NCBI GenBank assembly: GCA_030272155.1
Contig: CP126191.1
Span: 3,184,501 to 3,248,500, forward strand
Reading direction: 5' to 3'
Source: Tetradesmus obliquus
Taxonomy: Eukaryota > Chlorophyta > Chlorophyceae > Sphaeropleales > Scenedesmaceae
DNA: 64,000 bases
Position 1 is the first letter of the stretch. The number at the start of each line of letters is the position of its first letter. The position numbers and the translations under genes are program-made. The notes under the pieces were generated by a model that did no database searches, was not told the origin of the DNA, and saw only the letters and a program-made list of their open reading frames with translations. Shown here piece after piece: positions 1 to 12,331 of this stretch.

Positions 1-266
1 GCTGTCATCAGGGGTCGAGGGACGGCTTAAAACTCCGCACTTGTTGCTTGTGCGGCCTCTGCCGCATGCTCTGCATCAACTTCTGCATGCATCCAATTCA
101 AGGCCAACAATCAGCACTGCAGCAACCACCGCTCGCTGTCAGGCCACATGGCCTGCTCAGAAGCTGTGGTGTGCCACACCGCCAGTGGCGTGCCAGTGGC
201 ATTTCTGGGCTTGTTTGTTGTCAGGCTGCCACCTAATGCATCCTGAACTCTTATCGCTGCCTGCAG

Positions 267-1341
267 CTGCGCAAGGACATCAACTCATGGGTGGCCAAGT
301 ACAGGCGTGATGACAAGTTCTCAGGCAGGCCCTCATACAGGTGAGCCGGCCGGCAGCGCGCTGCTGTGAGCTGATATAAAACTGCAAGTGCAGCAGTGCA
401 GTAGCTGGTCAAAGAGGCTGCCACCTCAGCAGCTGAAGCCGCAGTGGCTGGCAACGTCGGAATTATAGGCGGCAGCCAAAAGTTTCTGCCACAGGCCTAC
501 GCGTGCCGCTGGCAGTACTTGACGTCCCTTGGTGATGAACTCAGAGCCTATACAATGTGTCTTATACAGCACATGAGTTACCTAATCAAGGCTTGCCGGT
601 ATCAGTGCTGGTGCGGCTGGCAGACTCAACAAAAATGTGTCCTTTTACAAGATCTGGGTCGTGGCTGGGCTGCCACTTTCTTGAGTGTCAACCGCGGGAG
701 GTGTTGCCAGCGTGTTTTGTTGAGGAGCCCCTACATTATACAGTGGGTGCATTACATCACAGCGCTCTGAACTTCACAGCGTTAGCTCATGTCGCAACTG
801 GCATGTGGCACGACTGCACTGACATGCTGCTGCTTTCTCTGTGTACGTGTGCTGCATGCGGTGTGTGTGTTTGCGCCTGCAGCAACACCTACTCTGCGCT
901 GAACGCACTGGCAGGCCACTACAACAGCTTTGGCGCAACTGCACCTATCCCCAAGAAGCGCCTGGACCGCCTGACAAAGGTGAGAACATATGCATGCACA
1001 ACAGACACGAATGTCTTGCATTTAGCAGGTTGACATGTCGTCCTTGATTGCCGCTCCTTGCTGCTGCTGCCACTTCAGCAGAACATCAGCACAGTTGCTG
1101 CTCGAACCAGAGCAGTTGTGTGGAAACAAGCCAGCAGCCAGGACAGCAGGAAGGCAGACTTTGTTTCACTGCACTTCGTCTGCTAGGTTGCGGTGCTGCT
1201 GATCACTGCAGCCATCCCGCCGCATCGTCAATGCACCCTTTGCTTGTCTTCAGTCACTGATATCCGTTACTGCTGCCCCTTTTCTGTTTCATGTTGCAGG
1301 AGCTGGCTGATGCAGAGCTGCTGCTGAGCCGTGACCGCTAA
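267..1341 (+). CDS. psb27: Photosystem II assembly protein Psb27, C-terminal exons (5' partial)
   Basis: Three exons, 267-340, 883-979 and 1300-1341, join in phase into the last 70 residues of Psb27 and end at TAA. The product reads from LRKDINSWVAKYRRDDKFSG through LAGHYNSFGATAPIPKKRL to ELADAELLLSRDR, which is the conserved helical-bundle core and C-terminus of the family. Psb27 is a thylakoid-lumen factor that binds CP43 in assembling or repairing photosystem II before the manganese cluster forms. The transit peptide, lumen signal and N-terminal helix must lie upstream of the window, because bases 1-266 look like intron ending in CTGCAG and I see no exon there. All introns are GT-AG. Recognition rests on remembered family sequence. 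Confidence 0.85.
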
Positions 1342-1971
1342 ACGGCTGTGGGCGACGCTGTTGTGCTGGGTGCTGTTCCTCTGCTCATGCAGCTGCAGGC
1401 CATGAGACATGACAATGCTGCAGCAGCGCTGTGTTGAATCGGAGCCATGCTGCAATAGATGCATGGTGTTTCTGTCATATATGCATGGAGGGAAGACTGT
1501 GCGTTTTGTGTTGGTCGATTTTGAGCACAGGCCACCTCCAAGAGAGCCCTGGTACCGTGTCAGGCAGAGCTCCGAGGCTTTGTGACGACAATTATTTCAA
1601 AAGTAACACCGAGTGCAGCGGCATGGCGTCTTTGGACCAACAATGCAACAGCATCCAGCGGCGGGCGCAGCCACGGTGTCAGGCAGACCAGGGCGCCTTT
1701 GCATGCGAGTGTTTGTCTGCTGCTGTTCACACACTCAGTGTCAACAACGCTTAAGGGGCGTCACCTAAACCCTGCGATAACAGTGACCACTGCAGTGAGT
1801 ACATAAGCTGCTGCGATGGCGAGAGTCACCAGCCTGAGCTCTTGGCACCAAACGCTGTCATCTGTCCTCGATCGTGGACAAGGTTCGCACCAATAATTTT
1901 ACCTACGTTTTACATCGCAGTGGGCTGTGCCACAGATAGTTCAACAACACCCGTTCGTGTGATGTGCTGCC
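1342..1971. other. 3' UTR of Psb27 plus promoter region of the bromodomain gene
   Basis: This 630-base stretch has no convincing coding exon. The first part must be the Psb27 3' UTR. No TGTAA poly(A) motif was seen by eye. The last few hundred bases should hold the promoter and 5' UTR of the bromodomain gene starting at 1972, but no TATA-like element stands out. Confidence 0.5.
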
Positions 1972-4900
1972 ATGGCCGCTAATGGAGGTAGTCGAAAGCG
2001 AAAAGTGCAGTTAAGGCTAGACGACGGTAGCTTACTCGGCTCAGTAGAGACGCTGCTAGGAAATGGCGGGTCTGGCACTGTGCTGCTGGACTTTGAGGCA
2101 GCATGCAGGACAGGTCGAGCCAGCAAAGCAGAGCTAGAACGCCTGGACAAGCTGATCAGTGCGTTTCAGGCACGGGTGAATGGGTTCCACGCTCTGCCAA
2201 GGGGTGAACTGAAGGCGCGCAACCCATACACACAGGATGTGAGTGCCCTGAGCAGACCAGCAGCATCACAACATGCACAGCAGGCAGTGGCCATGTAAAC
2301 AGCTCCAGCAGCAGCATGATGATTCGTCGTGTTGACGCCTGGCTGCAGCTGCTGCTCGTTTGGCTGCATCTGCTCAGCAAGCCGCACCAGCTGGAACACA
2401 GTATGCATGCACAGATGGGTGACACTGCGGAACTCCGTGTGTCGCTTTGTGTCACAACAAACAGCTCACATAGGTGAAGCAGTTGCAGGGGCTCACGTGT
2501 GTACACGCACCTTCACCTGCACTCTGCATCTCACACATCACACTCCTAGCCCTTCCCCACATACCCCTCACCGCTGCGCTTGCACCAAACATGCACTTGC
2601 ACCTCACATCCTGCCCACTTGCATCTCTGCTGCTGCCAGGTGTCCCGCGCCATCAAGCGCCAGCGCTCCCTGGCCAACGGCGAGGTGCCTGTCTTTGCCT
2701 CACCAGACCAGGCAGCCACTGGAGACTTCCTTGGCAAGTGCGTTGAGGTACTCAACCGGGTGTACGCCTGCTGCGCCACTATCCCGCCCATCTTCAACTG
2801 GTCGGCCAAGGACGTGTTTTACAAGCCGGTCAGCGAGACGTTTCCCACAATCGCGGCCGACTACTACTCGCGCATCCCGCAGCCGATGACGTTCCAGATG
2901 ATTGAGCAGCGGATACGCGGCGGCGTGTACCAGAACGCGCAGCAGTTTGCAGACGTGAGTGCGGCAGCGGGGGACGCTGCAGCAGTTGCAAGGACCAGCA
3001 GCAGCGGATGAGCGGTGGCTTCGCTTCTTGCATGCGCCAGGCGGAGGCAGCAAGTGGCTTATCGCAGCAGGCGTGCCGGGTGCAACATGCGGGGCTTGGG
3101 CCTCGCCTTGACCACATTGCCTGCCCTATACAGGATGTGTCTCGGTCAATGCGTGATTGCCTCCAGTCTTCATGGCAGCTCCTGCAGGTATAGGCATTGG
3201 CCTTTCTGCGCGTCAGATGCTCATGCTGCTGCTGCTGCTGCTGCTTCTGGGCTTGCAGGACATGCGGCTGCTGGTGTCCAACTGCAAGCAGTACAACCCC
3301 ACGCCCACCGATCCCGTGCGGCTGGCAGTGCTGCGCCTGGGAGAGGTCTTTGAGCAGCAGTGGATCGCCAGCGGGCTGTGCGCGGAGGCGCAGCGCGCCA
3401 AGCGCGCCAACGCGGGCATTGCTGCGCCCAAGTTTGAGCCGGAGGAGTATGACGGCATGGCAGGCGGGCCCAAGCCGCACCGCAGCGGCGGCGACAAGCG
3501 GCCGCCGGTGAGCTGCTGGTTTTCGTACATATGCGCATGTAGCCGGACTTGCACGGGGTTTGAAATGCACAGCCATTATTGTTCCATCTGCGGCCGTGTT
3601 GCTGATTGTTACATTCGGTTTGGGGCAGACAAAGCCAGCCCGTTGGAGATCTGACTGCGTTGTTTGTGAGGCAGCTACAGTCTCACACCCTCGTGCATCG
3701 TGTGCTCAAGGTCTCTCTGACTGCTTTGGCTGCCTCCTGTGCTGCTGCTGCTGCCGCTGCTGCTGCCAGGAGGGTGGGCTGGGCCGGCTGCAGAGCCACG
3801 AGGTGTCCAGCTACCGTGAGGAGGAGGTGGAGCAGCACGCTATCCCTGAGGACGTGCTGCAGGAGGTGGCCTCGCAGCTGCAGGAGCTGGGGCAGGAGAA
3901 CCTGCAGGGTGAGCAGCCAGCAGCAGCGGCAGCAGCAGCGGCGGGAGCGTCTTGATGGCGTCAAGAGCAACAGCAGCTGCTGCAGCAACATTTGAATCGA
4001 GGGATGCATGCTGCATGGTCATAGCGGCAAGTAGCTGCAGCAGCGCATGGCTTGGCGTACGGCCAGTGCTAGTGGCCGAGTTGTTCTGCTGCATGTGGCA
4101 TGTTGCCATCTGCTTGTTGCAAGGTTGCCATGTGGCTGAAGCTTTCCACGCTGGGCTTTCTGCGTGACAGCCGTCTCATGCCGTTTGTGCTGTGCTGCTC
4201 TGTGCTGCTGTTTGCTGCTGTGTGCAGTCGCGCTGGGCAAGTTCAACGAGGGCGTGGTCAGCTACGACGAGGAAGGGGAGGTGGAGCTGGACCTGGAGCG
4301 CGTGGACTACGCCAGCCTCATGGAGGTGCGTGGGTGGGGGGCTTGAGGGGAGAGGCGTGAGGGACGCAGGCTTGCATTGGATGGCAGCACATCCGATCAG
4401 CTGTCCGGGTGTGGTTGTTCAAGCTTCTGCATTGGGCAATGCAGTTCTGCACGCTTATTTGTAAGCCTGTACTCTGCTCTATGCTGATGTATTGAATGTG
4501 TGATGGTAGCAGATAGTAAGAAGACATGGAGCTGCTCTGTGCAGGGTTGTCAAATGTGTGATGGCAGCAGATTATAATTATTATAATTGTTGCATTGCAG
4601 AAGCAGTGCGTTGTGTTCACGGCAACCCCAAACACATATGTGCTACCTGTTATGCTTGTGCTGCGCCTGCAGGTTGACGCCTACATCCGGCAGCTGCTCG
4701 GCCTGCCGCCACGGGAGCCGCAGCCGCCGCCGCGAGCAGCAGCAGCGGCAGCGCCGGCAGACACAGCGGAGCCCAGCGAAGGCAACGGCCGGCGCAACAG
4801 GGGCACTGTGCAGGCGGAGCAGGTGAGCCAGCGCTTGCTGCTTGTCATGCCAGCAGTGTGCAGGTCAGCGGTAGCTGAGTGTGCTGCGAGGCTTGTATGG

Positions 4901-5109
4901 CCAGTTGGATGTTGAGGATGCGCCGGGCCTGCCTGATTGGCAGCGAGGTTGTGCGTTGGCTCTAAGTGGTGCAGCCACGCAGGCATTGCGGTGCACAGGA
5001 CAGGAGGCATGGATTCGAGTGCACATGCTGGATTCTGATTCTCTCCCCTCTTGCTCTCTCTCTCTGCCACTCTCTCTCTCTCTCACCAAGTGACTGCAAG
5101 TAAGCATTT

Positions 5110-5154
<45 letters not shown>

Positions 5155-5212
5155 ACAGGATGACGACGATGAGTACTATGGGGAGGAGGACGAGTCAGAT
5201 GACGATGACTAA
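1972..5212 (+). CDS. BET/GTE-type bromodomain protein (bromodomain + NET domain)
   Basis: Seven exons (1972-2238, 2640-2954, 3259-3507, 3770-3908, 4228-4325, 4673-4822, 5159-5212) join in frame to 423 residues. Residues about 115-225 form one bromodomain, with the ZA-loop motif RIPQPMTF and the acetyl-lysine-binding Asn in CKQYNP (N207). Residues about 300-365 resemble the NET domain of BET proteins, with the acidic strand GEVELDLERVDY followed by YIRQLLGL. The tail is acidic (DDDDEYYGEEDESDDDD). One bromodomain plus NET is the plant GTE (global transcription factor group E) layout, so it is probably a nuclear reader of acetylated histones that recruits transcription factors. The ATG at 1972 (MAANGGSRKRK) is the first in frame. 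The last acceptor follows a (TGC)14 repeat. Confidence 0.88.
5113..5154 (+). repeat. (TGC)14 microsatellite at a 3' splice site
   Basis: Fourteen uninterrupted TGC units sit directly before the acceptor ACAG of the last exon of the bromodomain gene, where a polypyrimidine tract is expected. Confidence 0.95.
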
Positions 5213-6439
5213 AATCGTCGCGCCTGCTCTATGTCCAGCGAAATTGTCGATGCGTGCTGCAGCAGGTGGCTACATGGTCGCACTGTGGCCATGCTGCTTG
5301 GTGGTTGGGAGGCTGGGTTACCTCGCCGTTGAACAGGTTGCTGTTGGTGTGTAGCTGACAGCTGGGTCAATAATTTATCGCGTGATTTACACGCTGTACT
5401 GTTGGCCGGTGGTGACTGCTGGTGTTTTGGAGGCAGTTACATCTGCATCTTGCCGCTGACTTTGCCATCAGTTTGGCATGTGCACAGCACCAGACCGTAT
5501 GCATCATTGCCTGCATGTGGCAGCTGTTACGTTGTGTATGCTTTACACTTGAGGGCGAAGCGGGGGGTTCAGTGAGTGTGAGCAGGCCGCTCATGCATGC
5601 TTGCATGTGGCGCACAAGTCTTTGGCTGTGGTGACTGCGTCACAAGAAGCAGACTGTCGTGGGATCGCACTGCTTGAATGGCGGCTTACATGTTTTTAAT
5701 TATCAGACAGATGCTGTTTGTCCCATGGACCAGGGCGCACCAGCAATGGCGTGTTGCCGTATTTGAGTTTTGTCACTGCATGTGCATGGTTGGTTTCCTT
5801 TTAGCCTGGTCTGGCAGCACTGGCTGCAAGTGCCAGTTGCTGTAAACGTTGGTGAAACAGTCAGGGTGCCATTTGCGGCGTCAGACTTTGTGTCGATGCT
5901 TACCAGCCTCGGCAGTATCTGCCATCAGATTGCTGCAGCGAGACCTGTGCAGGCCGGGACGCCTCAGACTGCGCAACGACCTCATGTTTTGATTATATTG
6001 AACTTGATTAGGCTAAACGTGAAATTCAGGCACAGATCAGTCGCGTCCTGCCTAAAGAAATTCAGTAATCAGCCGTGGTCACATGACAGTCAAAGCCAGG
6101 GTTTGAATCACTCGCGACGTGTGCCGTCCACGGCAACACCAAAATCAGTATTTCGACAAGCTGTCAAACATCCTGCTGTGAAGGTCAAGCCTAGCGGCTA
6201 TTCGTGCAGTTGTTGCGTTGTTGTCTGCTCTTCAACATCGAAACATAGACCTCGCGGATCCGATAGCAAGGGTTTCAGACAAACATAGTTACTGTTTGCA
6301 CACTTCAAGCAGTTAGAAGCCCCATGCTGGGTCAGGGCAGCGCTCTCGCTGTGCAGCAGCAGCAGATGGCACAGGTGCAGCGCAGCTGCTCCTGAGCGCA
6401 CCCAGCGGTGTTGCCACAGAAGCAGAACACATCACACTC
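5213..6439. other. Bromodomain-gene 3' UTR and POC1 promoter region
   Basis: No supported exon. The first part is G/T-rich like other + strand 3' UTRs here, and a TGTAA motif lies at 5841-5845, giving a possible 3' UTR of about 630 bases. From about 5900 the base use changes, as expected for an intergenic promoter of the next gene. The open frame across 5770-6288 has no family resemblance and no codon signal. Confidence 0.5.
5841..5845 (+). terminator. Candidate TGTAA poly(A) signal of the bromodomain gene
   Basis: TGTAA is the usual poly(A) signal in chlorophyte algae. It lies about 630 bases after the bromodomain-gene stop and no earlier copy was seen. Confidence 0.4.
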
Positions 6440-9360
6440 ATGCAAGCTCAACTACTTATGCAGCCTGATGACCCTACCCTGGAGCGCTCCTTCAGGGGTC
6501 ACAAGGACGCCGTTACATCTGTTGCTTTCAACAGCAACCTGAAGCAGCTCATCTCCGGGTCACTGGACAATTGTGTCATGGTCTGGAACTTCAAGCCACA
6601 GCTGCGTGCTTTCCGTTTTGCAGGCCACAAGGTAAGCGAGTGCAACAGGAGCAGAGTTGTTCTGACATGCATTGTTCGGCATGCACAACTCTGTACACGG
6701 CCACACGGCACGCAGCAGCCGTGCATGGCTTCACTTTGGCAAGCCCTGAATGGGTGGGCAGGCACACAGAATGCCCTTTGCCTACGACATAACTGCTGTG
6801 CTGCTTTCTTTGTTGCAGGCTGCAGTGTACTCCGTTGCTTTCTCCCCTACACACAGCTTGATTGCTTCTGGCTCCAAGGACAAGTCTGTCCGGCTGTGGC
6901 AGCCCACAGTGTGAGTGCAACTCACAACTCATTGGATAGGTAGCCCAGCAGCTACAGCAGAAGCCAATCAAATATGGCAGCAGCAGCATACTCTGACAAG
7001 GCTGGCCCCAGCAACGCTTGGTTGATAGCTGGTATAGCAACAGCCTGAGCACAGCCACTGTTGCAGTGCTTCATATGCGCCGGCCCTTCCAGGTGGCCAT
7101 TTTGCCTCAGCAAAGCTGAGTCCAGTATCATTCTCATGCTGCTGTACTGCAGTGAGGGCCGCTCCACCATACTTAAGGCCCACACAGGCACAGTGCGTGC
7201 TGTGAATTTCTCACAGGACGGCACCAGCCTCATCACTGCCTCTGATGACAAGACAGCAAAGGTGTGGTTGGCAGGGTTATGAGGGTCGCACCTGAGCACA
7301 GTAAGCCTGTACCAAGTTTGTTTTGCCTCAGACACACCCAGCAGCTTGAGCGTTTCCTGTAAACTGACCCTCCCCGCGCTTCATTATTGCCGCTTAGCTT
7401 CAAGTCGGACCGGGTCCAGCAGCCTTCCTCACCTTAACAACAGTGTGTTTTGCATGCGTCCCGTGTGCCGTTGTGTGCGTGTAGGTGTGGTCACTGCCGA
7501 CGCAGCGCTTCCTCTTCACGCTGAGCGGGCACAGCAACTGGGTGAGGTCAGCTCAGATCAGCCCAGATGGGCGCCTGGCTGTCACCGGCAGCGATGACCG
7601 CACTGTCAAGGTGAGCACTTGGCAGCAGTTGTGTCCCTCCTTCTGCTGGCTTGGCACACTACAGCCAGATGCTGCCTGTGGCGTGTTGGCGTGTGAAGTG
7701 GTCGAGCTGCGCAACATAACTGTCTCTGCATTGTCAACCTTGGGCTTTGCAACAGCCATGTGATGTCCCTGCTGTGTCAACCACAGGTGTGGGACCTGGC
7801 CAGCCGCAAGGTGATCCGCTCGTATGAGGGCCACGGCTCAGCAGTCAACTGCGTGCTGTTCCACCCTGATGGCACCTGCATCGCCTCCGGCAGTGCGGAT
7901 GGCAGCCTCAAGGTGAGCAGCAGTAACGCAACATCACGCATGCACACCACTGCAGGCGACCGGCTGTGTGATGAAGCATTTGTAGGTGTGCTGGCGTACT
8001 GTCGTGCGAGTTTGCTGCAACAGCCGCTGCTACGGCACAATCAGCGTGTGGGCATGTGCAGCCGAGGGCATGCCGCAAGCATGCGGCAGCGTGCCTGGGC
8101 GCTTTTGGACATTCTGTGGCAATTATAGCGATATAAGCACTGCGCATGCCCTCTGGTTAGCTGTGTTGCCGCTTCTGCTGACCTGTGGTGTGGTCTGCTG
8201 CGACTGCGTGCTTTTGACAGCTATGGGATTTGCGGTCAGATGCGCTGCTGCAGCACTATGGTGGCAGCGGCGCTGCTGCCATCACAGGGGCGTCGTGGCA
8301 CCCCAGCGGCAACTTCCTGCTCACCAGCAGCCTGGACACAACAGTCAAGGTGGGTGGGACCTGACAGATTGGCAGCCAGTGTTGCGCTGACTGCATGCAA
8401 ATGTGTATCTTTTCCAGCAGGATCTATGTGTGCTCTGTGGAACAACAGCTGCCACCAGCCAGCCATGATGAGCTGCAGGTGGAGCCAACAAATTGTTGCA
8501 GAAGCTAGCGAGTGGCTTGTAAACAACACTTTTGCTTGTGCTTGCATGTCGCCTTCTGCGCCCCAACCTGGCAACAGGTATGGGACCTGCGGGAGGGGCA
8601 GCTCTTCTACACGCTGCGTGGCCATGAGGGCGCCTCGCTGGGCGTGGCTTTCAGCCCAGCAGGCGACTACTTTGCCAGCGCAGGCGCTGATGAGCAGGTC
8701 ATGGTGTGGCGCACCAACTTTGACAGGCAGCTGGAGGGGTACACGCTCGCCACAACAGAGTATCACCCACCGACTGGCCAACGGCAGCAGCAGCAGCAGC
8801 AGCAGCCGCCAAGCACAATGCAAGCAGCAAGCACTGCAGCTGGAAGGTCTGCCAGCATCATGCAAGCAGCTGGTGGTCAACAGGTGGGCGGCAGTGCAGG
8901 GGTCGTGCCAGCAGCTGCTGCTCAGGTGCAGCAGCCGCAGCAAGGGCAGTTTGTTCCACTGGGTGCAGTGCCTGCTGCTGGTGCAGGCAGCAGCAGAGGG
9001 CGGCCACTGCAGCGCAAGCAGGCGCAGCAGCAGGGAGCTGCAGCCGCTGCAGATGCTGCTGCTGGTGCCGCGGCAGATCAGGGGCTTGCTGGCAGTGCTG
9101 ATGCTGCTGTGCTGGAAGTGCCGCCACCAATGAACCTGGAGGGGGTGCCAGAGTCGGTTGCAGCCACGCTGCAGCACATTGTGACGCAGATGGACGCTCT
9201 GGTGGTGGCTGTTGGGGGCATGAACAGCCGCCTGCTCACGCTGGAGGACAGGCTTGACAGGCTGGAGAGGCAGGAGCCACAGGCAGGGCAGCAGCAGCAG
9301 CAGCAGTGGCAGCCGTTGGAGGCTGGCATGCAGCAGCAGCAGCAACGGCAGCAGCAGTAA
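6440..9360 (+). CDS. POC1: POC1 centriole protein (seven WD40 repeats + POC1 motif)
   Basis: Seven exons (6440-6631, 6819-6910, 7153-7261, 7485-7610, 7787-7912, 8221-8349, 8578-9360) give 518 residues. Residues about 12-305 are seven WD repeats: [15 protein letters not shown] opens repeat 1, and signatures such as [11 protein letters not shown] and GSDDRTVK close later ones. The C-terminus (about 447-490) carries the POC1 motif, [20 protein letters not shown], followed by a short coiled coil. POC1 binds the inner side of centriolar triplet microtubules and is needed for centriole length and stability. Splice sites repeatedly fall at the K|VW boundary between repeats, so the exons track the repeats. 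A Gln/Ala-rich linker (about 315-440) separates propeller and motif. The ATG at 6440 matches the short N-terminus of the family. Confidence 0.95.
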
Positions 9361-9771
9361 GGTGGCCTCTTCATGTTTATAATAGCATTGCATTGTGTTG
9401 TGGTCTGCATGGTGTGTGTGCTCCGATAGGTGCCTGAAAGCAGTATTAACACATATATATCCACTCAGTGCTGGTAGAGCCGCAGTGGCGAGATGTTGGA
9501 TCATGTTGGCGCTGTGCCCTTCAAGCGGAGCCGTCAGCTGGCACTGCAGCGTCAAGTTTCAAATGATGATCAGCCTATTGCACCCGGTATGCATGATGCT
9601 GATGTACGCTCATACATTGTCAGGTTCCTTCTGTTTAAAAGTAAATCAAGGCATCTAGTACTCCTTACCTTTGCATCAGCCTGTTGGCATCACGCTTTAT
9701 ACAACCATTACATCAGCGGCTGGCGCATGCTTCATGCACTGGGAATACACCCTTTACACCAGTTATTAAGC

Positions 9772-9776
9772 TGTAA
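9772..9776 (+). terminator. Candidate TGTAA poly(A) signal of POC1
   Basis: TGTAA lies about 410 bases after the POC1 stop, in the expected 3' UTR. Confidence 0.55.
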
Positions 9777-9924
9777 CCTTTTGAGCTGTTGAACACAAGC
9801 TGTGCTCAGCGCAGCCAAAGCTAGGTGTAGTCTCCCTGTGGCGGCCACGCTTACAATGCCATTGATCCCTTTTGTAACAAAACAATCACGAGCAACATAT
9901 TGCACCTTGGCTCACAACTTGCAG

Positions 9925-9929
9925 TTACA
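9925..9929 (-). terminator. Candidate TGTAA poly(A) signal of the alpha/beta hydrolase
   Basis: TTACA on the + strand lies about 70 bases past the minus-strand stop. A second copy at 9851-9855 is an alternative. Confidence 0.45.
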
Positions 9930-9997
9930 TCGTGCGCGCACTGTGGCACGCACCAGCCAGCAGTCTGTACAATCCCAGTAACAAACAGCGGGCGTGT

Positions 9998-12331
9998 TCA
10001 TGGCTGGCGCCGGGAGCTGGCCATGTACTGCACTGAAAGCTGCTCAGCACCGCCACCGCTACCACCACCGCCAGTCGCTTGCCCTGGCATGGCAGCTGCC
10101 TCAGCGCCTGTGCTGCTGTCGCGTGCTGCGCGAACGCTTGCCATGGGCACCTGCTGCAGCCATGTCAGCAGCTGCTCGCTGACAGCGCTGGCCTGCGGCC
10201 CCAGCAGCATGTCGTGCGTGACGCCGTCCATGAGCACCACATCAGCACCCCAGTACGCGCGCGCAGCAGACACCTGCGGCGGCAGCAGCAGTTGACGTGA
10301 GAGGGGTGGCAGCAGCAGCAGCAGTTGACGTGAGATGTGTCGCGGCACACGGGCTGCGTGAGCTGCCGCGCACTTTGAAGTTGACACTGCCTAATATAGA
10401 CACCTTACTGCAAAGGACACAACACCTGATGAGCTGCATATCATGCAATCAAACTAGCATGCAGGTGCTATTGTACGGTTAGGACACAGCTGGAACAGCA
10501 GCACAGGGGGTTGGGTTGCTGACACACGAACAGATGAGCCTACTCCGAGGCAGGCTGCCAGTCACTGACCTGGAAGGGCCGGATGATCCTGTCGGCCGCT
10601 CCTCCCAGCGCGAGCACTGGCGGCAGCTGCTGCAGTGCTGACGGCTCAGGCGCAGCTGGCTTCCAGGCACCAACCTCCTGCAAGAGCCAGGAAAGTATGC
10701 AACAGGACAAACTCAATAAGTGCCGTTGCACACCAACATGACAAACACACTGCCACACAGCTGCTGTCACAGCGGACGTGTAGCAGCATCATGGCACCAG
10801 GCGCAAGCAAAGACAGCTGCAGCTGCGGGTGTTGCTGGCAACCGCCGCAGCAGCCATTGCACAACACTGTCTATATTTTACACGCGTGCTAAATGTTGGA
10901 GCCTGCAGGCGTACCTTCGTGACGTACGGCAGCACACTGCTGCTGCTCCTGACTGCCTCAAAGTGCTTCACTGCATCCTGCTCATCCATGCTGTCCTGCC
11001 ACCAGCAGTACCTGCAGCAGCAAACAAGCACAGACAGCAAGTAGCACACTAAGAAAGGTGACAGCTGCTGTGATAAACCTACAGCTGAAGTTCTGCGCAC
11101 AGGCGAAATTAATCTATTCAGCATCAGGCAGCCACAACCACAGCAGAAGATGGCACGTCTGCTACTGCTGCAATACTGTGCTTGCTGCTGGTGCCCACCG
11201 TGCAGTGCCGATGTCGTTCAGGTGTGCGCAGCTGAACACGATGTACATCTGGTACAGGAACTCCGGCAGCCCCACATCAGCAATGAACTGCCCAAACGAC
11301 ATCACGGTGCCGGCACAGGCACTGGCCAGCAGCACAGCACCAGACAGGCTGGGTGCGGGCTCCGACAGATGCGGGAAGGCAGCACCACTGCTGCTGCTGC
11401 TGCTGCTGGATGTGGTGATGCTGGCGTCTGCTGCTGCACTTGATGGGAGAACGGCTTGCTGCTGCTGCTGCTGCTGCTGGCGGTGCAGCTGGTGCAGATA
11501 CTCCTGTACAAACATGCCGCCGAGGCTATGGCCCACCAGCACAGGAGGCGTGCTGAAGTTGCGGCTGCGGATAAAAGCTGCAATGTCTGCCACATTCAGC
11601 GCCAGAGGCACACCATGCGCAAACGGCTTGCTGCTGCTGCTGCTGGGTTGACTGGTCACGCCCTCAGCATCACCTGCAGCTGCTGCTGCCTGCTGCCGAG
11701 AGGCGCAGAGCTGGCTTGTGCCCTGCCCGCGTAAGCTGAGTGCGTATGCATCGTGGCCTGCTGCTGCTAGTGCAGGCATGAGGGAGTCCTGCCAGTACCA
11801 GGCAGCCCTAAACAAGCCATGAATCAGCACCACTGGAGGTTGCGGGCTGCTGTTGCTACTGCTGCTGGGTGGTTGTGCACGCATCTCCAGCACCTGAAAG
11901 ATAGTGCCATCAGGTGAGGTCCAGGTGCTGTGCACTACCTGGCTGCTGCTGCTGCTGCTAGCCTGGGCTGCACGTACAAGACTGCTCCTGCGGTTGCGCA
12001 GCCGGCGTTGCTGTGCCACACAGGATTTGGTTGGTGCTGGCGCAAGTGAGACAGTGCCTTTTGCTAGTCCTGTAGCTGAAGCATTCCAGCTGCTGCTGCT
12101 GGCTTGGCTGAGGGCCACACGCTGCGCGCTGAGAATGCTGCTACAGCGGCACAGATGGCCTTGGCATGCTGATACTGGCCACGAGTTGATGTTCCTCGAT
12201 GTAGCCTGCAATCCAGGAGCCGCTGAGCGCTGCATGCCAACGCGTGGTGCCTGCAGGCAATGGTAGTAGAAGTGTGGAGCAGCATGTGGTGACTGCGGTG
12301 ACTTATACAGCCATGCAGCAGGATGAGTCAC
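9998..12331 (-). CDS. Alpha/beta-hydrolase fold protein, probably organelle targeted
   Basis: Four exons on the minus strand (12331-11199, 11011-10915, 10677-10570, 10273-9998) join in phase to 537 residues. The catalytic set is visible: oxyanion motif VVLIHGLFRAAW (about 167-178), nucleophile elbow VGHSLGG with Ser269, acid Asp439 in LALGGAADRII, and His466 in MDGVTHDML. The first 130 residues are Ser/Ala/Arg-rich and precede the fold, which suggests a chloroplast or mitochondrial transit peptide; Met33 is an alternative start. The lid region carries Ser and Gln runs encoded by CAG/AGC repeats, making the protein longer than the usual 280-350 residues. The substrate cannot be told from sequence. 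Lipase, esterase and pigment-ester hydrolase are all possible. The preceding minus-strand gene, encoding the G-patch protein, is transcribed in the same direction. Confidence 0.85.
10281..10335. repeat. Short direct repeat in a hydrolase intron
   Basis: A 20-base unit containing CAGTTGACGTGAGA occurs twice, ending at 10302 and 10335, within the last intron of the alpha/beta-hydrolase gene. Both copies follow CAG runs, so replication slippage is the simplest origin. Confidence 0.8.

Larger units (their letters stand above)
9361..9997. other. Convergent 3' UTRs of POC1 and the alpha/beta hydrolase
   Basis: Tail-to-tail region without coding exons. A + strand TGTAA at 9772-9776 and minus-strand TGTAA copies (TTACA on +) at 9851-9855 and 9925-9929 suggest that the two transcripts end close together. 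Confidence 0.6.

Noticed and set aside
5770-6288. Open frame of about 172 codons upstream of POC1
   Set aside because: No family resemblance, and POC1 proteins begin close to the first WD repeat, so no extra N-terminal exon is needed.
8236-9555. Antisense open frame of about 439 codons over the last POC1 exons
   Set aside because: Shadow of the Gln/Ala-rich sense exon, with no domain. The sense frame has WD repeats and the POC1 motif.
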